From assembly GCA_012031225.1 (NCBI GenBank), contig JAAUTZ010000003.1, positions 1 through 64,000 on the forward strand: a stretch of 64,000 bases of DNA, written 5' to 3'. Both the position numbers and the translations under genes were made by a program. The notes under the pieces are model-generated. The model was not told the DNA's origin and did not search any database. It saw only the letters and a program-made list of their open reading frames with translations. The stretch comes from Chloroflexaceae bacterium (GTDB lineage Bacteria > Chloroflexota > Chloroflexia > Chloroflexales > Chloroflexaceae). How positions within the stretch are numbered: the stretch's first letter is position 1; each line of letters opens with the position of its first letter. Of this stretch, positions 45,410 to 54,521 are shown in pieces.

Positions 45410-46441
45410 ATGAAACAACGAATCGGGCGCACGCTACTTGCCGTGCTTTTGCTAGCAGGCGGACTGATTGGGCTAGGGACAACTGTACTACCTGCCGCCG
45501 CGCAGGAAGTGGTAACGGTGCAAGCTGTGCAAAATGACAGTTTTGGGCTAATCCTTGTAGATGGTGCGGGCAATACGCTGTATCGTTTCACCAACGATGC
45601 GCCGGGTGTGAGCAACTGTGTGGATGCGTGTGCGGGCAATTGGCCCCCCCTGCTTGCTCCCGATGGGGCAGTGGTGGCGGCGGGCGAAGGCGTGAATGGC
45701 ACGCTCGGTTTGATTACGCGCCCTGACGGAAGCGCACAGGTGACGTACAACGATATGCCCCTGTATTTCTTCATCAATGATGCTGCACCGGGCGATACCA
45801 ATGGCGATTTTGTCCGCAATGTGTGGTTCGTGGTGCATCCCGATGCACCCACAGTAGCGGTTGCCGATCAGCCGATCACTGACAGCACGGTGACGGTGGC
45901 GCGGGCAGTGGTAGCCGAGCCGGGCTGGATCGTGATCCACGCCGATGCCGAAGGCCGCCCGGGACCCATTCTAGGGCAGACATTGCTCACGCCCGGAGAG
46001 AACCGCGACGTGGTGGTGACGATTGACGTGGCAGGCGCAACCCCTACCCTCTATGCGATGCTGCACAGTGATCGTGGAGAGCTAGGCCTGTTTGAGTTTC
46101 CCGGTGGTGCAGACGTGCCCGTGACGCTGGGTGGGGCTGTGGTTACGCCGCCTTTCCAAGTGACGGATGGGCTGCCCGCTCCTGAAGCTGACCCGACAGC
46201 CGAGCCTGCGCCGGAACAGCCGACTGAGCCGGAGCCAACGGCGATGCCGACTGAGGATCCCACTGCGCCAACCCCAATCCCAACCGTAGTTGCACCGGAG
46301 CCGACCCCCGTGCCGCCGGTGCGCCTGCCGGATACGGGCACAGGCACGGCTACCCCCATCAATGGGCTGCTTGGGATCGGGGCAGTGCTGCTATTCATCG
46401 GGGCGGCGATGGTCTGGCGGCTACGCCGTAAGCAAGCCTAA
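45410..46441 (+). CDS. Secreted lipoprotein-repeat protein with LPDTG-like C-terminal anchor
   Basis: 343 residues from ATG 45410: a signal peptide (RTLLAVLLLAGGLIGLG, cleavage near AAA-QE), a domain with the secreted-repeat pattern LILVDGAGNTLYRFTNDAPG, CVDACAGNWPPL and MPLYFFINDAAPGDTNGD (PF03640-like), a beta-type middle domain, a proline-threonine-glutamate-rich linker and the end LPDTG, a hydrophobic helix and RRKQA. This ending matches sortase substrates. No sortase gene is in the window. Confidence 0.82.
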   Translation: MKQRIGRTLLAVLLLAGGLIGLGTTVLPAAAQEVVTVQAVQNDSFGLILVDGAGNTLYRFTNDAPGVSNCVDACAGNWPPLLAPDGAVVAAGEGVNGTLGLITRPDGSAQVTYNDMPLYFFINDAAPGDTNGDFVRNVWFVVHPDAPTVAVADQPITDSTVTVARAVVAEPGWIVIHADAEGRPGPILGQTLLTPGENRDVVVTIDVAGATPTLYAMLHSDRGELGLFEFPGGADVPVTLGGAVVTPPFQVTDGLPAPEADPTAEPAPEQPTEPEPTAMPTEDPTAPTPIPTVVAPEPTPVPPVRLPDTGTGTATPINGLLGIGAVLLFIGAAMVWRLRRKQA

Positions 46442-46477
46442 GCAACTGTTCGATTGATCCTATAGCTCGGCTGAGCT

Positions 46478-46507
46478 GTGGGTGCGTGGTTATTCTACGC
46501 ACCCACA
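46478..46507 (+). terminator. Hairpin terminator
   Basis: GTGGGTGCGT pairs with ACGCACCCAC across a loop of about nine bases, some 37 bases after the stop of the LPDTG protein gene, followed by ATTTGCG. It is a likely terminator for that gene. Confidence 0.75.
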
Positions 46508-46590
46508 TTTGCGTGTACTTGACTTTTGTCCTATGCACACAATGATGAGTGGCAGATAAGAACTTAGTACCGATGGACTATCGAAGCCGC

Positions 46591-46619
46591 TTTACTAATC
46601 CAAAGTGGGTAGCTATAAT
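46591..46619 (+). promoter_or_regulatory. Promoter of the secreted repeat-protein gene at 46678
   Basis: TTTACT at 46591-46596 and TATAAT at 46614-46619 are 17 bases apart, a good sigma-70-type promoter placed about 60 bases before the TTG start at 46678. Confidence 0.6.
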
Positions 46620-46677
46620 ACGGATTAAGCAGGACCTGAGAGGGAACAGGACGCTGCTTGTCTGAGGGGGAACGCGA

Positions 46678-48114
46678 TTGCTTACGCTGCGCCAACACTA
46701 TCTCGCCCTTATCCTCTTGCTGAGTGCAGCGGTGCTAGCGGCAGCAACAGGGGTAGCAAGAACTCCTGTTGTTGCCCAAGCATCGCGTTATACTATTTCG
46801 TTGCCATACATCGTGCGGGCAGAGAACCCGCCCCCCCAACCCACCACTAGTAATAACCTACAGGTTGGCTCAGCGAGCTTCTTTGGGGCGGCTGGCGCAG
46901 ATACCGCCGAAGCGGTAGATGTTGCCCCAGATGGCACGCTTGTTCTTGCGGGTAGCTTTCCCAACTATGTCCCCACTGCAATCACACCAACTGACCTCAC
47001 GCCGGACACCGGCGGGAGTGTTTTCCGGATTAGCAACGACGGCACGCAAATTCTGGCGCAGACGCGCTTTGGCACAACGCTTACCGATCTGGAGATTGCC
47101 CCGAATGGCAACATCCTGATCTGCGGCGATGCCGGCATTGCCCTGCTCAGTGCCGATGCCAGCACGGCCTTGTGGCAGGCCACGCCCGGCAGCGTGAACC
47201 GCTGTGCGCTCGGCAACGATAGCAGTGCCGCAGCCCTCGTCGGCAACCAGATCACCGTCTATGCTATCACAGGCGCAGTTGTCGGGAGTTGGTCGTTGGG
47301 CACGGGAACTCACAACGATGTGGCGGTGGCAAGTGCCGAAGGGATCATTGTAGCGACAGGCTTTCGCCAAGTCAGCTCGAACCTGCAACTGCCTTACTTG
47401 CGCGGCTACAGCTACGCGGGCGAGTTGGTGTGGACCAGCTACGATTGGGATGCCGCCCCAAATTTGGGTGCAGATACACGCGGCGAACGGGTTGCTATCG
47501 GGCGCGATGGCAAGCTCTACATGGCTGGATCAATCAATGGCGGCACGGGTGGTTCGGTGTTCTCCCGCGATCCGAAAGACCTGAGTGTGCGGCTTGATCG
47601 TGAACGGCTGATTACCACTGATACCTACAACAATCCAACCAATGTCGGCTCAGTCAAAATAGCGTGGTTCGGGCGGTTTGATGCTGCCGACGGCACGCTG
47701 CTGCAAAGCCAATCGCTGCTCACGCGCCTATCGAGTGGGCGCGGCAACTCGATCAGCATCCTTGCGATCACCGCCGATGAGTACGGCAATGTGTTCATTG
47801 CTGGCTCCACTGCGGCCAGCATCCAGAACCGCGACACGCGCCAAGTGGCGGGCATCACGGTGGGCAACTATGCAGGCGGTGAGCCGTACTTCCTCGTGAT
47901 TAGCAGCAACCTGCGCCAACGCCACATCTGGTCGCCTTTTGCTGCGCCGGGTGGCTCCGCCGGAAACTCACCCGCCAACGGCGTAGCCGTGCGGCGGGGC
48001 ACGGCAGCCATCGCTATCACGCTCACGCAGGGCGGCTTGATCACGCCCGCCCCGCTTGCCCCCACCCCCACCGAACTCTCCGCTGCCTACCTTGCGATCT
48101 GGCCCGTGCAATAA
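46678..48114 (+). CDS. Secreted beta-propeller-like protein
   Basis: The 478-residue protein starts with a signal peptide (LALILLLSAAVLAAATG) and goes on with repeated beta-type units such as DVAPDGTLVLAGSF, EIAPNGNILICGDA, AIGRDGKLYMAGS and ADEYGNVFIAGST, typical of SBBP/WD-like propellers. The start is TTG, with GAGGGGGAACG about ten bases upstream. It is likely exported; the ligand is unknown. Confidence 0.75.
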   Translation: MLTLRQHYLALILLLSAAVLAAATGVARTPVVAQASRYTISLPYIVRAENPPPQPTTSNNLQVGSASFFGAAGADTAEAVDVAPDGTLVLAGSFPNYVPTAITPTDLTPDTGGSVFRISNDGTQILAQTRFGTTLTDLEIAPNGNILICGDAGIALLSADASTALWQATPGSVNRCALGNDSSAAALVGNQITVYAITGAVVGSWSLGTGTHNDVAVASAEGIIVATGFRQVSSNLQLPYLRGYSYAGELVWTSYDWDAAPNLGADTRGERVAIGRDGKLYMAGSINGGTGGSVFSRDPKDLSVRLDRERLITTDTYNNPTNVGSVKIAWFGRFDAADGTLLQSQSLLTRLSSGRGNSISILAITADEYGNVFIAGSTAASIQNRDTRQVAGITVGNYAGGEPYFLVISSNLRQRHIWSPFAAPGGSAGNSPANGVAVRRGTAAIAITLTQGGLITPAPLAPTPTELSAAYLAIWPVQ

Positions 48115-48379
48115 TCTCCTACCCCCGCCCATCCTGATCCAGCCTGAACCGCGCCGCCTGTGCAAACAGGTGCGTGTGGTATAGTGGCGGCTCAACCAAG
48201 CGGCAGATATTTGCGTATGCGAGCGCGACCCCTATGTATCGTTTGCCAACTGTGGGCGGCCCTACGATCTCAGCGGCGATATTCAAATTTGGTGATCCTT
48301 GCGATTGGGGTGCGCCCTGCGTCTGGCTTGGGACAGGCGGCTGGGCTAGAGCTAGGGGTGCGTAGCCCCCACTGCGGCT
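48115..48379. other. Gap between convergent genes, no gene supported
   Basis: The 265 bases hold a few short open frames that overlap each other and show no family text, plus a TATAGTGGC segment near 48179. I find no terminator hairpin of good quality. It may contain a small decayed gene. Confidence 0.3.
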
Positions 48380-49132
48380 CTACTCAGCTAGCCCCATGCG
48401 GCGTAGTCCAGCCTGCATCTCAGCTTCATAGAGCGTTCGCGGTTCGGGCAGTACATAATGCAGATAGCCGAATAGCTCTAGCATCACCAAGCCCTGCATC
48501 TTGCCCCAACCGCCGAGCAAGGCTTGCACAGTTGCGGCAGGCAGCGTGATCTGCCCGTACTCGCGCCAGCCCGCTAGTTGGCAATGCAACTCGTTGGCGG
48601 CGTTCTGCACGCCCAGTTCAGGGGGATCTAACGCATCATCCGATACGCGCAACTGCCCAGCCTCCCACGCCTCCTGCAAGATGCCCCAGAAGGGCGAAAA
48701 GGTACGGTGCGAAGCGGGCCCAATGATCTCTGGTGGTGGCTCGTAGCCCGGCATCGGGTTGGCAAAGATCAGCAGATAGTCGGTTTTGTGGAACAATGCC
48801 CACGCCCGATAGGCATAGGCAATGGCAAGGAACTGATCGGCATAGCTCGCATTGCGGTGGGCGGTGCGGGCGGCAAGAATCTGATCGCCGAGATCGTTGT
48901 AGCTATCCACAATCAGGGCTGTCAGCAGATCGTTGATGCTCGGATAGTAGCGATACAAGCCGGGTGCCGTCATGCCCATGCGCCGCGCAATCGCCCGCAG
49001 CGACAGGGCGGCGGTGCCTTCGGCGGCAAGCAACTCCCGCGCAATCTGTTTAATCTCGGTGCGGGTCGCTTCGTGGAGCCGTTCACGGCGGCTCGGCGCA
49101 GGTGCTTGGGGTAAATGTGCCATGCTATTCAT
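48380..49132 (-). CDS. TetR-family transcriptional regulator
   Basis: The 250-residue protein has an N-terminal helix-turn-helix (about 25-75: ELLAAEGTAALSLRAIARRM, then GMTAPGLYRYYPSINDLL) and a ligand-binding helical C-terminus with AYRAWALFHKTDYLLIFANP. Its ATG shares one base with the stop of the DUF4188 gene (TAATG), so the two are cotranscribed and it may regulate this operon. Confidence 0.92.
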   Translation of the reverse strand: MNSMAHLPQAPAPSRRERLHEATRTEIKQIARELLAAEGTAALSLRAIARRMGMTAPGLYRYYPSINDLLTALIVDSYNDLGDQILAARTAHRNASYADQFLAIAYAYRAWALFHKTDYLLIFANPMPGYEPPPEIIGPASHRTFSPFWGILQEAWEAGQLRVSDDALDPPELGVQNAANELHCQLAGWREYGQITLPAATVQALLGGWGKMQGLVMLELFGYLHYVLPEPRTLYEAEMQAGLRRMGLAE

Positions 49133-49635
49133 TATACATCAGATGGGACTGCAACGGGCTGCGGGGGGGCTGCTTGCCGCCGCTTGCGGGCGTGCGCGCC
49201 GTGCGCCGTGACGTGCTCGGTTGCGTTTGCCAAGCCAAACGCGGGCATATTGCCGTAGATACAGGTATACTCGCCCGCGTGTACCTGATAGGTTTCGTGC
49301 CAGATGCCGACGACTCCATTGTTGCCTGTGGCTTGATTAAAGGCTTTCCACGCAGGCAGGTGGGGATCGGCGGGGTTGGTGGCAAAGTGGTGCAAGTCAT
49401 CGAGCGAACGCCAATACTGGATCAAGCCGATGCCGCGCCAGTAGAGGATTGGTTCACCACCGAGAAAGCCTTTTTCGGGGTGGCGATAGAGTGTCTCCAG
49501 CATGGGCAGCATGGCGCGTACCACTGGTAGCCATTGGCGCACTGCCGTGAATTGGTTAATCCGCATGCCCACCAGAAACACAACAAACGGCTCATCCGTA
49601 TGGGCAGTATAGCGTCCTGCAAAAATCTGGTTCAT
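49132..49635 (-). CDS. DUF4188-family protein (putative monooxygenase-like)
   Basis: The 167-residue protein begins MNQIFAGRYTAHTDEPFVV and contains MRINQFTAVRQWLPV, GEPILYWRGIGLIQYWRS and GIWHETYQVHAGEYTCIYGNMP, matching the DUF4188 family, thought to have a dimeric alpha/beta-barrel fold. Its exact reaction is unknown. It is translationally coupled to the downstream TetR gene. Confidence 0.85.
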   Translation of the reverse strand: MNQIFAGRYTAHTDEPFVVFLVGMRINQFTAVRQWLPVVRAMLPMLETLYRHPEKGFLGGEPILYWRGIGLIQYWRSLDDLHHFATNPADPHLPAWKAFNQATGNNGVVGIWHETYQVHAGEYTCIYGNMPAFGLANATEHVTAHGAHARKRRQAAPPQPVAVPSDV

Positions 49636-49661
49636 CGGGGTGTCCTTTCAGGTGGCGGGTG

Positions 49662-50111
49662 TCAGGTGTCACGTTCGCGGTTGTGCCACACCAGCCATGC
49701 GCCAGTGCCAATCAGCACCACCGCTAGCAGCAGGCTCACGTCGCTGGCGAGCGGTTGGGCGACACTCTGCCAAAGCCATGTTGTCCATGCGATGGTGGTA
49801 GCAACAAGCAGCTTGCCGAGCCAGAAGAGCGGGAACAGCAGCCACAGCAGATGCCAGCGCGGATCGCCAGACGCTGAGGATGAACACGCCGTTGGACGGT
49901 TTCCTGCGGGAGCGGACGGGGTGGGCGATACCATCTGCGCGATATGCTGGGCATAGTTGCTGAGCAGGATTGTCTCGCCGTCGTGGGGGTAGATTGTCAC
50001 AGGTGCGGTGAGGGTTGGGCTGTCGGGCGGTGAGGGTGGGCTAGGGCGCACACTGGGCGCGGTGGGGGTAGCGGGTGGGGTTGGGGCACAGGGGCGAGCT
50101 TTGCAAGCCAT
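49662..50111 (-). CDS. Small membrane protein with proline-rich N-terminus
   Basis: 149 residues: a proline-, threonine- and serine-rich start, HDGETILLSNYAQHIAQMV in the middle and two hydrophobic helices at the end (LLWLLFPLFWLGKLLVATT and DVSLLLAVVLIGTGAWLVW). Its end merges into a GGTGTCAGG-type intergenic repeat, so the last codons may be recent. It lies 26 bases before the DUF4188 gene. No family recognised. Confidence 0.55.
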   Translation of the reverse strand: MACKARPCAPTPPATPTAPSVRPSPPSPPDSPTLTAPVTIYPHDGETILLSNYAQHIAQMVSPTPSAPAGNRPTACSSSASGDPRWHLLWLLFPLFWLGKLLVATTIAWTTWLWQSVAQPLASDVSLLLAVVLIGTGAWLVWHNRERDT

Positions 50112-50330
50112 AGCACTTCTCCGATCTGAGCATTCATTACGACGGTAAACAGTGTTAACTTACTTAGCAGTATACACGAAAGATAACATCTGTCAAGAGG
50201 GAGATTTGGATAATATTCGGTGCAAATTCGCCAAAACCGATCACGAGTGACCCATAATCTGCTAAGATACACTTGATGAGGTACAACCCTGATAAGCGAA
50301 GAGGCTTGCCGGATTATCATAGTGGATCAC

Positions 50331-50337
50331 AGGAGGT
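50331..50337 (+). promoter_or_regulatory. Strong ribosome-binding site
   Basis: AGGAGGT sits six bases before ATG 50343 and fixes the start of the carboxyltransferase gene. The 50112-50330 gap upstream is AT-rich and probably holds divergent promoters, but no confident -35/-10 pair was found. Confidence 0.7.
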
Positions 50338-50342
50338 AACGC

Positions 50343-51830
50343 ATGGAGCAACAGCAGGTGCGTTTTATTGATGTGACCTTGCGCGATGGACACCAGAGTG
50401 TCGCAGCAACGCGCATGACAACGCCCCAGATTATGCGCGTGTTGGAGCGCGTCAATGCCGCAGGATTTCCGATCCTAGAATTGTGGGGCGGGGCGGTGCT
50501 GGATAGCTGTATTCGTTTCTTGAATGAGGATCCGTGGGAACGGCTCGAAGTGATGCGTGACACGCTCGGTGGTGGCAGCAAGATCCGCGCCCTCCTGCGT
50601 GGGCAGAATCTGTTTGGCTACCAGCCCGTCGCCGATGATCTCGTGATTGCTTTCGTGCGCCAGTCGGTTGAATCGGGCGTAGGCATGATGCGGATCTTCG
50701 ATGCGCTCAACGATTGGCGCAACTTGCAGACATCCATTCTCGCCACCAAAGCCTTCGGTGGCGTGGCGGAGGGTGCGCTCTCATACACCACCAGTCCGGT
50801 GCATACAACCGATTATTTTCTGGAGTATGCCCTCCAGCTTGAACGGGCGGGCGTAGATGCGCTAGCGATCAAGGATATGGCTGGCTTGTTATATCCCACC
50901 GATGCGCTTGATCTGATGCGCCGCATGCGCCAGCAGACGCGCCTACCGATCACGCTGCATACCCACACCACTACGGGCGTAGGTACGCTGAATGCGGTCA
51001 TTGCGATGCATCTTGGCCTTGATTATGTTGATACGGCAATTACGCCATTTGCGGGCGGAACCTCGCACCCGCCGATTGAGATTATGATCCCCTTTGCGGA
51101 GGCGATGGGCATTGACCACGGGCTAGATAAACGGCTGATCCTCGAAGTTCAACAGGATCTCTTTGAGATTGCGGAAGAACTCAAAGCGAGCATCCCCGGC
51201 TACGGCAAATACTACCGCCCCGTGCGCTTTGAAGAGGTAGACCAGCACAAGGTGGAAGCGATCCTCGAACTGGTTGCCAAGCTCGATCCAGTTGCCATTG
51301 AGCAGGCGATCCCGCTGATGCGTGAATTGGAACTGGAGCTAGGCTACCCACCCTACGATGACAAGATCTTCGAGGCGCAGGTGCCGGGCGGTATGCTCTC
51401 GAACCTGCACAATCAGCTCAAGGCGATGGGCCAGATTGAGAAGATGGAGCGCATTCTCGAAGAGATCCCGATTGTCCGCAAGGATGCTGGCTACGTGCCG
51501 CTTGTCACCCCTACCAGCCAGATCGTCGGGGCGCAGGCGGCATTCAATGTGATGTCTGACGAACGCTACCAGTTGGTGTCGGATGAATACAAGATGATCC
51601 TGCGCGGTGAGTTTGGCCGCACACCTGCTCCCGTCAATGAGGCGGTGCTGGCGAAAGTTCTTGACCACGACTCCGCACCGCTCAAATATCGGGTTGCATC
51701 TTACCTGATGCCCATAATGGAAGACGAGTACGACCTGCCCTTTATCCGCAGCCACAAAGACCTGCTGCTGTACCTTGCCTTCCGCCAAGCCGCGCCCACG
51801 TTCCTGAAACACCGCTACGGGCTGGAGTAA
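50343..51830 (+). CDS. Carboxyltransferase subunit (pyruvate carboxylase B / oxaloacetate decarboxylase alpha-like)
   Basis: The 495-residue protein has the signature FIDVTLRDGHQSVAATRM, MRIFDALNDWRN, ALAIKDMAGLLYPTDA, the metal-binding LHTHTTTG and VTPTSQIVGAQAAFNV, which define the carboxyltransferase domain of pyruvate carboxylase subunit B and oxaloacetate decarboxylase alpha. There is no biotinyl domain with a CM/AMKM-type motif at the C-terminus, so a separate biotin carrier must act with it. A role in pyruvate, methylmalonyl-CoA or other acyl-CoA carboxylation is possible. Confidence 0.88.
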   Translation: MEQQQVRFIDVTLRDGHQSVAATRMTTPQIMRVLERVNAAGFPILELWGGAVLDSCIRFLNEDPWERLEVMRDTLGGGSKIRALLRGQNLFGYQPVADDLVIAFVRQSVESGVGMMRIFDALNDWRNLQTSILATKAFGGVAEGALSYTTSPVHTTDYFLEYALQLERAGVDALAIKDMAGLLYPTDALDLMRRMRQQTRLPITLHTHTTTGVGTLNAVIAMHLGLDYVDTAITPFAGGTSHPPIEIMIPFAEAMGIDHGLDKRLILEVQQDLFEIAEELKASIPGYGKYYRPVRFEEVDQHKVEAILELVAKLDPVAIEQAIPLMRELELELGYPPYDDKIFEAQVPGGMLSNLHNQLKAMGQIEKMERILEEIPIVRKDAGYVPLVTPTSQIVGAQAAFNVMSDERYQLVSDEYKMILRGEFGRTPAPVNEAVLAKVLDHDSAPLKYRVASYLMPIMEDEYDLPFIRSHKDLLLYLAFRQAAPTFLKHRYGLE

Positions 51831-51882
51831 GGCGGGGTGGGCAAGTGAAGGTTATCTACGTCACTCAGAATAGAAGTACTCG

Positions 51883-51911
51883 TGAGAGCCGTGATCCTAG
51901 CACGGCTCTCA
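51883..51911. terminator. Perfect 11-bp hairpin after the carboxyltransferase gene
   Basis: TGAGAGCCGTG at 51883-51893 pairs with CACGGCTCTCA at 51901-51911 with a seven-base loop, about 50 bases after the stop. There is no T run, but the position fits a terminator. Confidence 0.6.
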
Positions 51912-52081
51912 GACGTGGGTAGCGAGAAGTCTCTGAACCCGTGCTGCCTTCCTCTGACACCTGATACCGTGAACCTTGCACCTGTTCGTACCCCAGAAAC
52001 CAAAAACGGTGTACTATTACACAGAGACGTACCAAGCCGCCTTCCTCGCTGAGCTTGCGGCGGGCATGGATACCGTTCTCA

Positions 52082-52090
52082 TGGTATAAT
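52082..52090 (+). promoter_or_regulatory. Extended -10 promoter of prfA
   Basis: TGGTATAAT, with the TGn extension and a perfect -10 hexamer, lies 33 bases before the prfA ATG. No good -35 element is present, as expected for an extended -10 promoter. Confidence 0.6.
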
Positions 52091-52122
52091 ATCAGTCCAT
52101 CTTTTGACAGGGATCGAGAGCA

Positions 52123-53211
52123 ATGGCAATTTTCGATAAACTCGCAAGTGTAGCTGCCCGCTACGATGAACTTACGAACTTGATGGCGCAGCCCGATATA
52201 ATCAACAATCTGGAGCTGCTGCAAAACTATGCCCGCGAACAGCGTGAGATCGAGGATGTCGCGGCGGCATTCCGTGAATACCGCCACATTCTGGAGCAGG
52301 TTGAGGAGACGCAGGCAATGCTCAGTGATGGGCTGGATGCCGATATGCGCGGCCTCGCGCAAGAGGAGTTGGAAGAACTCCGCACGCAACGCACCGCCCT
52401 TGAGGAGTCGCTGAAGCTGCTGCTGCTGCCGCGTGATCGCAACGATGCCCGTGACGTGGTGATCGAAGTGCGGCAGGGCGAAGGCGGCGATGAGGCCGCC
52501 CTCTTTGCTGCTGATCTGTTCCGTATGTATTATCGCTATGCCGAGACGCAGGGCTGGAAAGTCGAAGTTATCAGTAGCTCCGAGAATGAGATTGGGGGCT
52601 ACAAAGAGGTGATCTTTGAGGTGCGTGGCGAGGGAGCCTACAGCCAGTTGAAATACGAGGGCGGCGTGCATCGGGTGCAGCGTGTGCCCGAAACGGAAGC
52701 TCGCGGGCGCATCCATACCAGCACTGCCACTGTCGCCGTGTTGCCCAAGATCGAGGCGACGGAAGTCGAGTTGCGCGATGATGATTACCGCCTTGATGTG
52801 TTCCGCGCCCAAGGGCACGGTGGGCAGGGCGTGAATACCACCGACTCGGCGGTGCGGATTGTGTACCGGCCGGGCACCCCCGAAGAGATTGTTGTTACGT
52901 GTCAGGATGGGCGTTCCCAGCTCAAGAACAAAGAGCAAGCCCTCTCGGTGCTGCGGTCTCGCCTGTATGCGCGTGAGCAGCAACGCCGCCAGCGTGAGCT
53001 AGGCGAAACGCGCCTTGCCCAAGTTGGGACGGGCGAACGCGCCGAGAAGATTCGCACCTACAACTTCGCTCAAGATCGCGTCACCGATCACCGGATCGGG
53101 CAGAACTTCTCGAACCTGCCCGGCTTGCTAGCGGGCGATATGCGCCGCATGGTGGATGCCTTGACCATGTATGATAATGCTGAACGAATGAAAGCGGCGG
53201 GGATTAACTAG
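52123..53211 (+). CDS. prfA: Peptide chain release factor 1
   Basis: 362 residues, the family's normal length. It has the peptidyl-hydrolysis motif GHGGQGVNTTDSAVRI, GGVHRVQRVPETEARGRIHT and EVRQGEGGDEAALFAADL. The long N-terminal helical domain and the ending FNLP-type text FSNLPGLLAGDMRRM are as in RF1. It recognises UAG and UAA stop codons. Presence of the motif AEKIRTYNFAQDRVTDHR supports RF1 rather than RF2. Confidence 0.95.
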   Translation: MAIFDKLASVAARYDELTNLMAQPDIINNLELLQNYAREQREIEDVAAAFREYRHILEQVEETQAMLSDGLDADMRGLAQEELEELRTQRTALEESLKLLLLPRDRNDARDVVIEVRQGEGGDEAALFAADLFRMYYRYAETQGWKVEVISSSENEIGGYKEVIFEVRGEGAYSQLKYEGGVHRVQRVPETEARGRIHTSTATVAVLPKIEATEVELRDDDYRLDVFRAQGHGGQGVNTTDSAVRIVYRPGTPEEIVVTCQDGRSQLKNKEQALSVLRSRLYAREQQRRQRELGETRLAQVGTGERAEKIRTYNFAQDRVTDHRIGQNFSNLPGLLAGDMRRMVDALTMYDNAERMKAAGIN

Positions 53212-53335
53212 GGCGCACGGAATAGGCACTGTGGGTACAGCCCATGCACCTTACGGGAAATGGCGTGATTGCTATTTCCCGTTTTTACCCGATGGGAGGG
53301 CTGCCCCGCATGCAAGCAAGGGAGAAAGAGGGGAG

Positions 53336-54394
53336 ATGAGCAAACCTACCGTGATGCTGACACCAGCACTGGATGCGTTCATTGAGCGCATGCCTAAAGT
53401 TGAACTGCACCTACACCTTGAAGGGTCCATCGAGTCACAGACGCTGCTTGATCTCGCCGCGCGCAACAAGATCGAGATTCCTGCCCAAAATGTGGCGGGG
53501 GTGGAACAGCTCTTGCGCTACCGCGATTTCGGCGAGTTCCTCACGGTGTACATGGCACTGGTGCGGGCCGTTGTCACTGGCGAGGATTTCGAGCGGCTTG
53601 CCTACGAATTGGGGCGACACCTTGCTACCCAACGGGTGCGCTATGCAGAGGTGATGGTTTCGCCGATGCAACACATCCTGCGCGATGTAGATATGCTCGA
53701 AGCGATTGCAGGCACGGCGGCCGGCTTTGCGCGGGCCCAGCGCGAGACGGGCGTGCGGGTCAATCTTGCTTTTGATTTCGGGCGGCAGTATGGCCCTGAG
53801 CGGGCGTGGCATGTTCTTGAGGTTGCCCAGCAAGCCATGCCGTATGGCGTAGTTGCGTGGTCTATTGGCGGCAATGAAATCGGCAACCCACCGGAACCGT
53901 TTGCTGAGGTGTTCGCCGCTGCTCGGCAGGCGGGCTTGCAGGTGATGGCGCACGCCGGTGAGGTGGTGGGTCCGGCGAGCGTGTGGGGCGCAGTAGATGT
54001 GCTGCAATCGGCACGCATTGGGCACGGCATTCGGGCGATAGATGACCCGCGCCTCATTGCCCATCTACGGACACGCGGCACAGTGCTTGATGTCTCACCG
54101 AGCAGCAACCTTTACACGGGTGCGGCTTCGTCGTGGACGATGCACCCCCTGCGCCGCCTGTATGATGCGGGGGTGATCGTGACGATCAATACCGATGACC
54201 CGACGTTTTTTCACACTACACTGAGCAGTGAGTTTCGGCTAGCAGTCAAGCACTTTGGCTTCACCGCCGATGATCTTGTGCAGGTCACGCGCAATGCGGT
54301 GTTCGGCTCCTTCCTGCCTGCGGCGGAGCAGGTAGCCCTGTGGCAGGAGATCGAAGCCGAGATTGCCACGCTGCGTGCTGAGCTAGGGGTGTAG
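53336..54394 (+). CDS. add: Adenosine deaminase
   Basis: 352 residues from ATG 53336, which has AGGGGAG close upstream. It shows KVELHLHLEGSI (metal-binding histidines), MAHAGEVVGP, ARIGHGIRAI and VTINTDDPTFFHT, all motifs of adenosine/adenine deaminases, with SPSSNLYTG. It converts adenosine, or adenine, to the inosine or hypoxanthine product; substrate choice between these cannot be settled here. Confidence 0.9.
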   Translation: MSKPTVMLTPALDAFIERMPKVELHLHLEGSIESQTLLDLAARNKIEIPAQNVAGVEQLLRYRDFGEFLTVYMALVRAVVTGEDFERLAYELGRHLATQRVRYAEVMVSPMQHILRDVDMLEAIAGTAAGFARAQRETGVRVNLAFDFGRQYGPERAWHVLEVAQQAMPYGVVAWSIGGNEIGNPPEPFAEVFAAARQAGLQVMAHAGEVVGPASVWGAVDVLQSARIGHGIRAIDDPRLIAHLRTRGTVLDVSPSSNLYTGAASSWTMHPLRRLYDAGVIVTINTDDPTFFHTTLSSEFRLAVKHFGFTADDLVQVTRNAVFGSFLPAAEQVALWQEIEAEIATLRAELGV

Positions 54395-54400
54395 TAGGAT

Positions 54401-54491
54401 AGGTGTCAGGTGTCAGGGGACAGGTGTTAGGTGTTAGGGGGCAGGTGTTAGGGGACAGGTGTTAGGTGTCAGGGGGTAGGTGTTAGGGGAC
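54401..54491. repeat. GGTGTCAGG/GGTGTTAGG low-complexity repeat
   Basis: Nine or so degenerate units of the type AGGTGTCAGGGGAC, AGGTGTTAGG fill the gap between convergent genes. The reverse complement of such units is seen at 1-165 and 51953-51985, and a short forward copy at 49648-49671. Confidence 0.8.
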
Positions 54492-54521
54492 AAGCCCCGC
54501 ACGGCGGTTTCCGTGGGGCTT
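54492..54521. terminator. Hairpin terminator between convergent genes
   Basis: AAGCCCCGCACGG and CCGTGGGGCTT form a strong stem with a two-base bulge and a short loop. It overlaps the stop codon of the minus-strand NFACT gene and can end transcription from both sides. Confidence 0.7.

Noticed and set aside
48115-48379. Small gene between the propeller protein and the TetR gene
   Set aside because: Three overlapping short frames compete and none has a start signal or family text.
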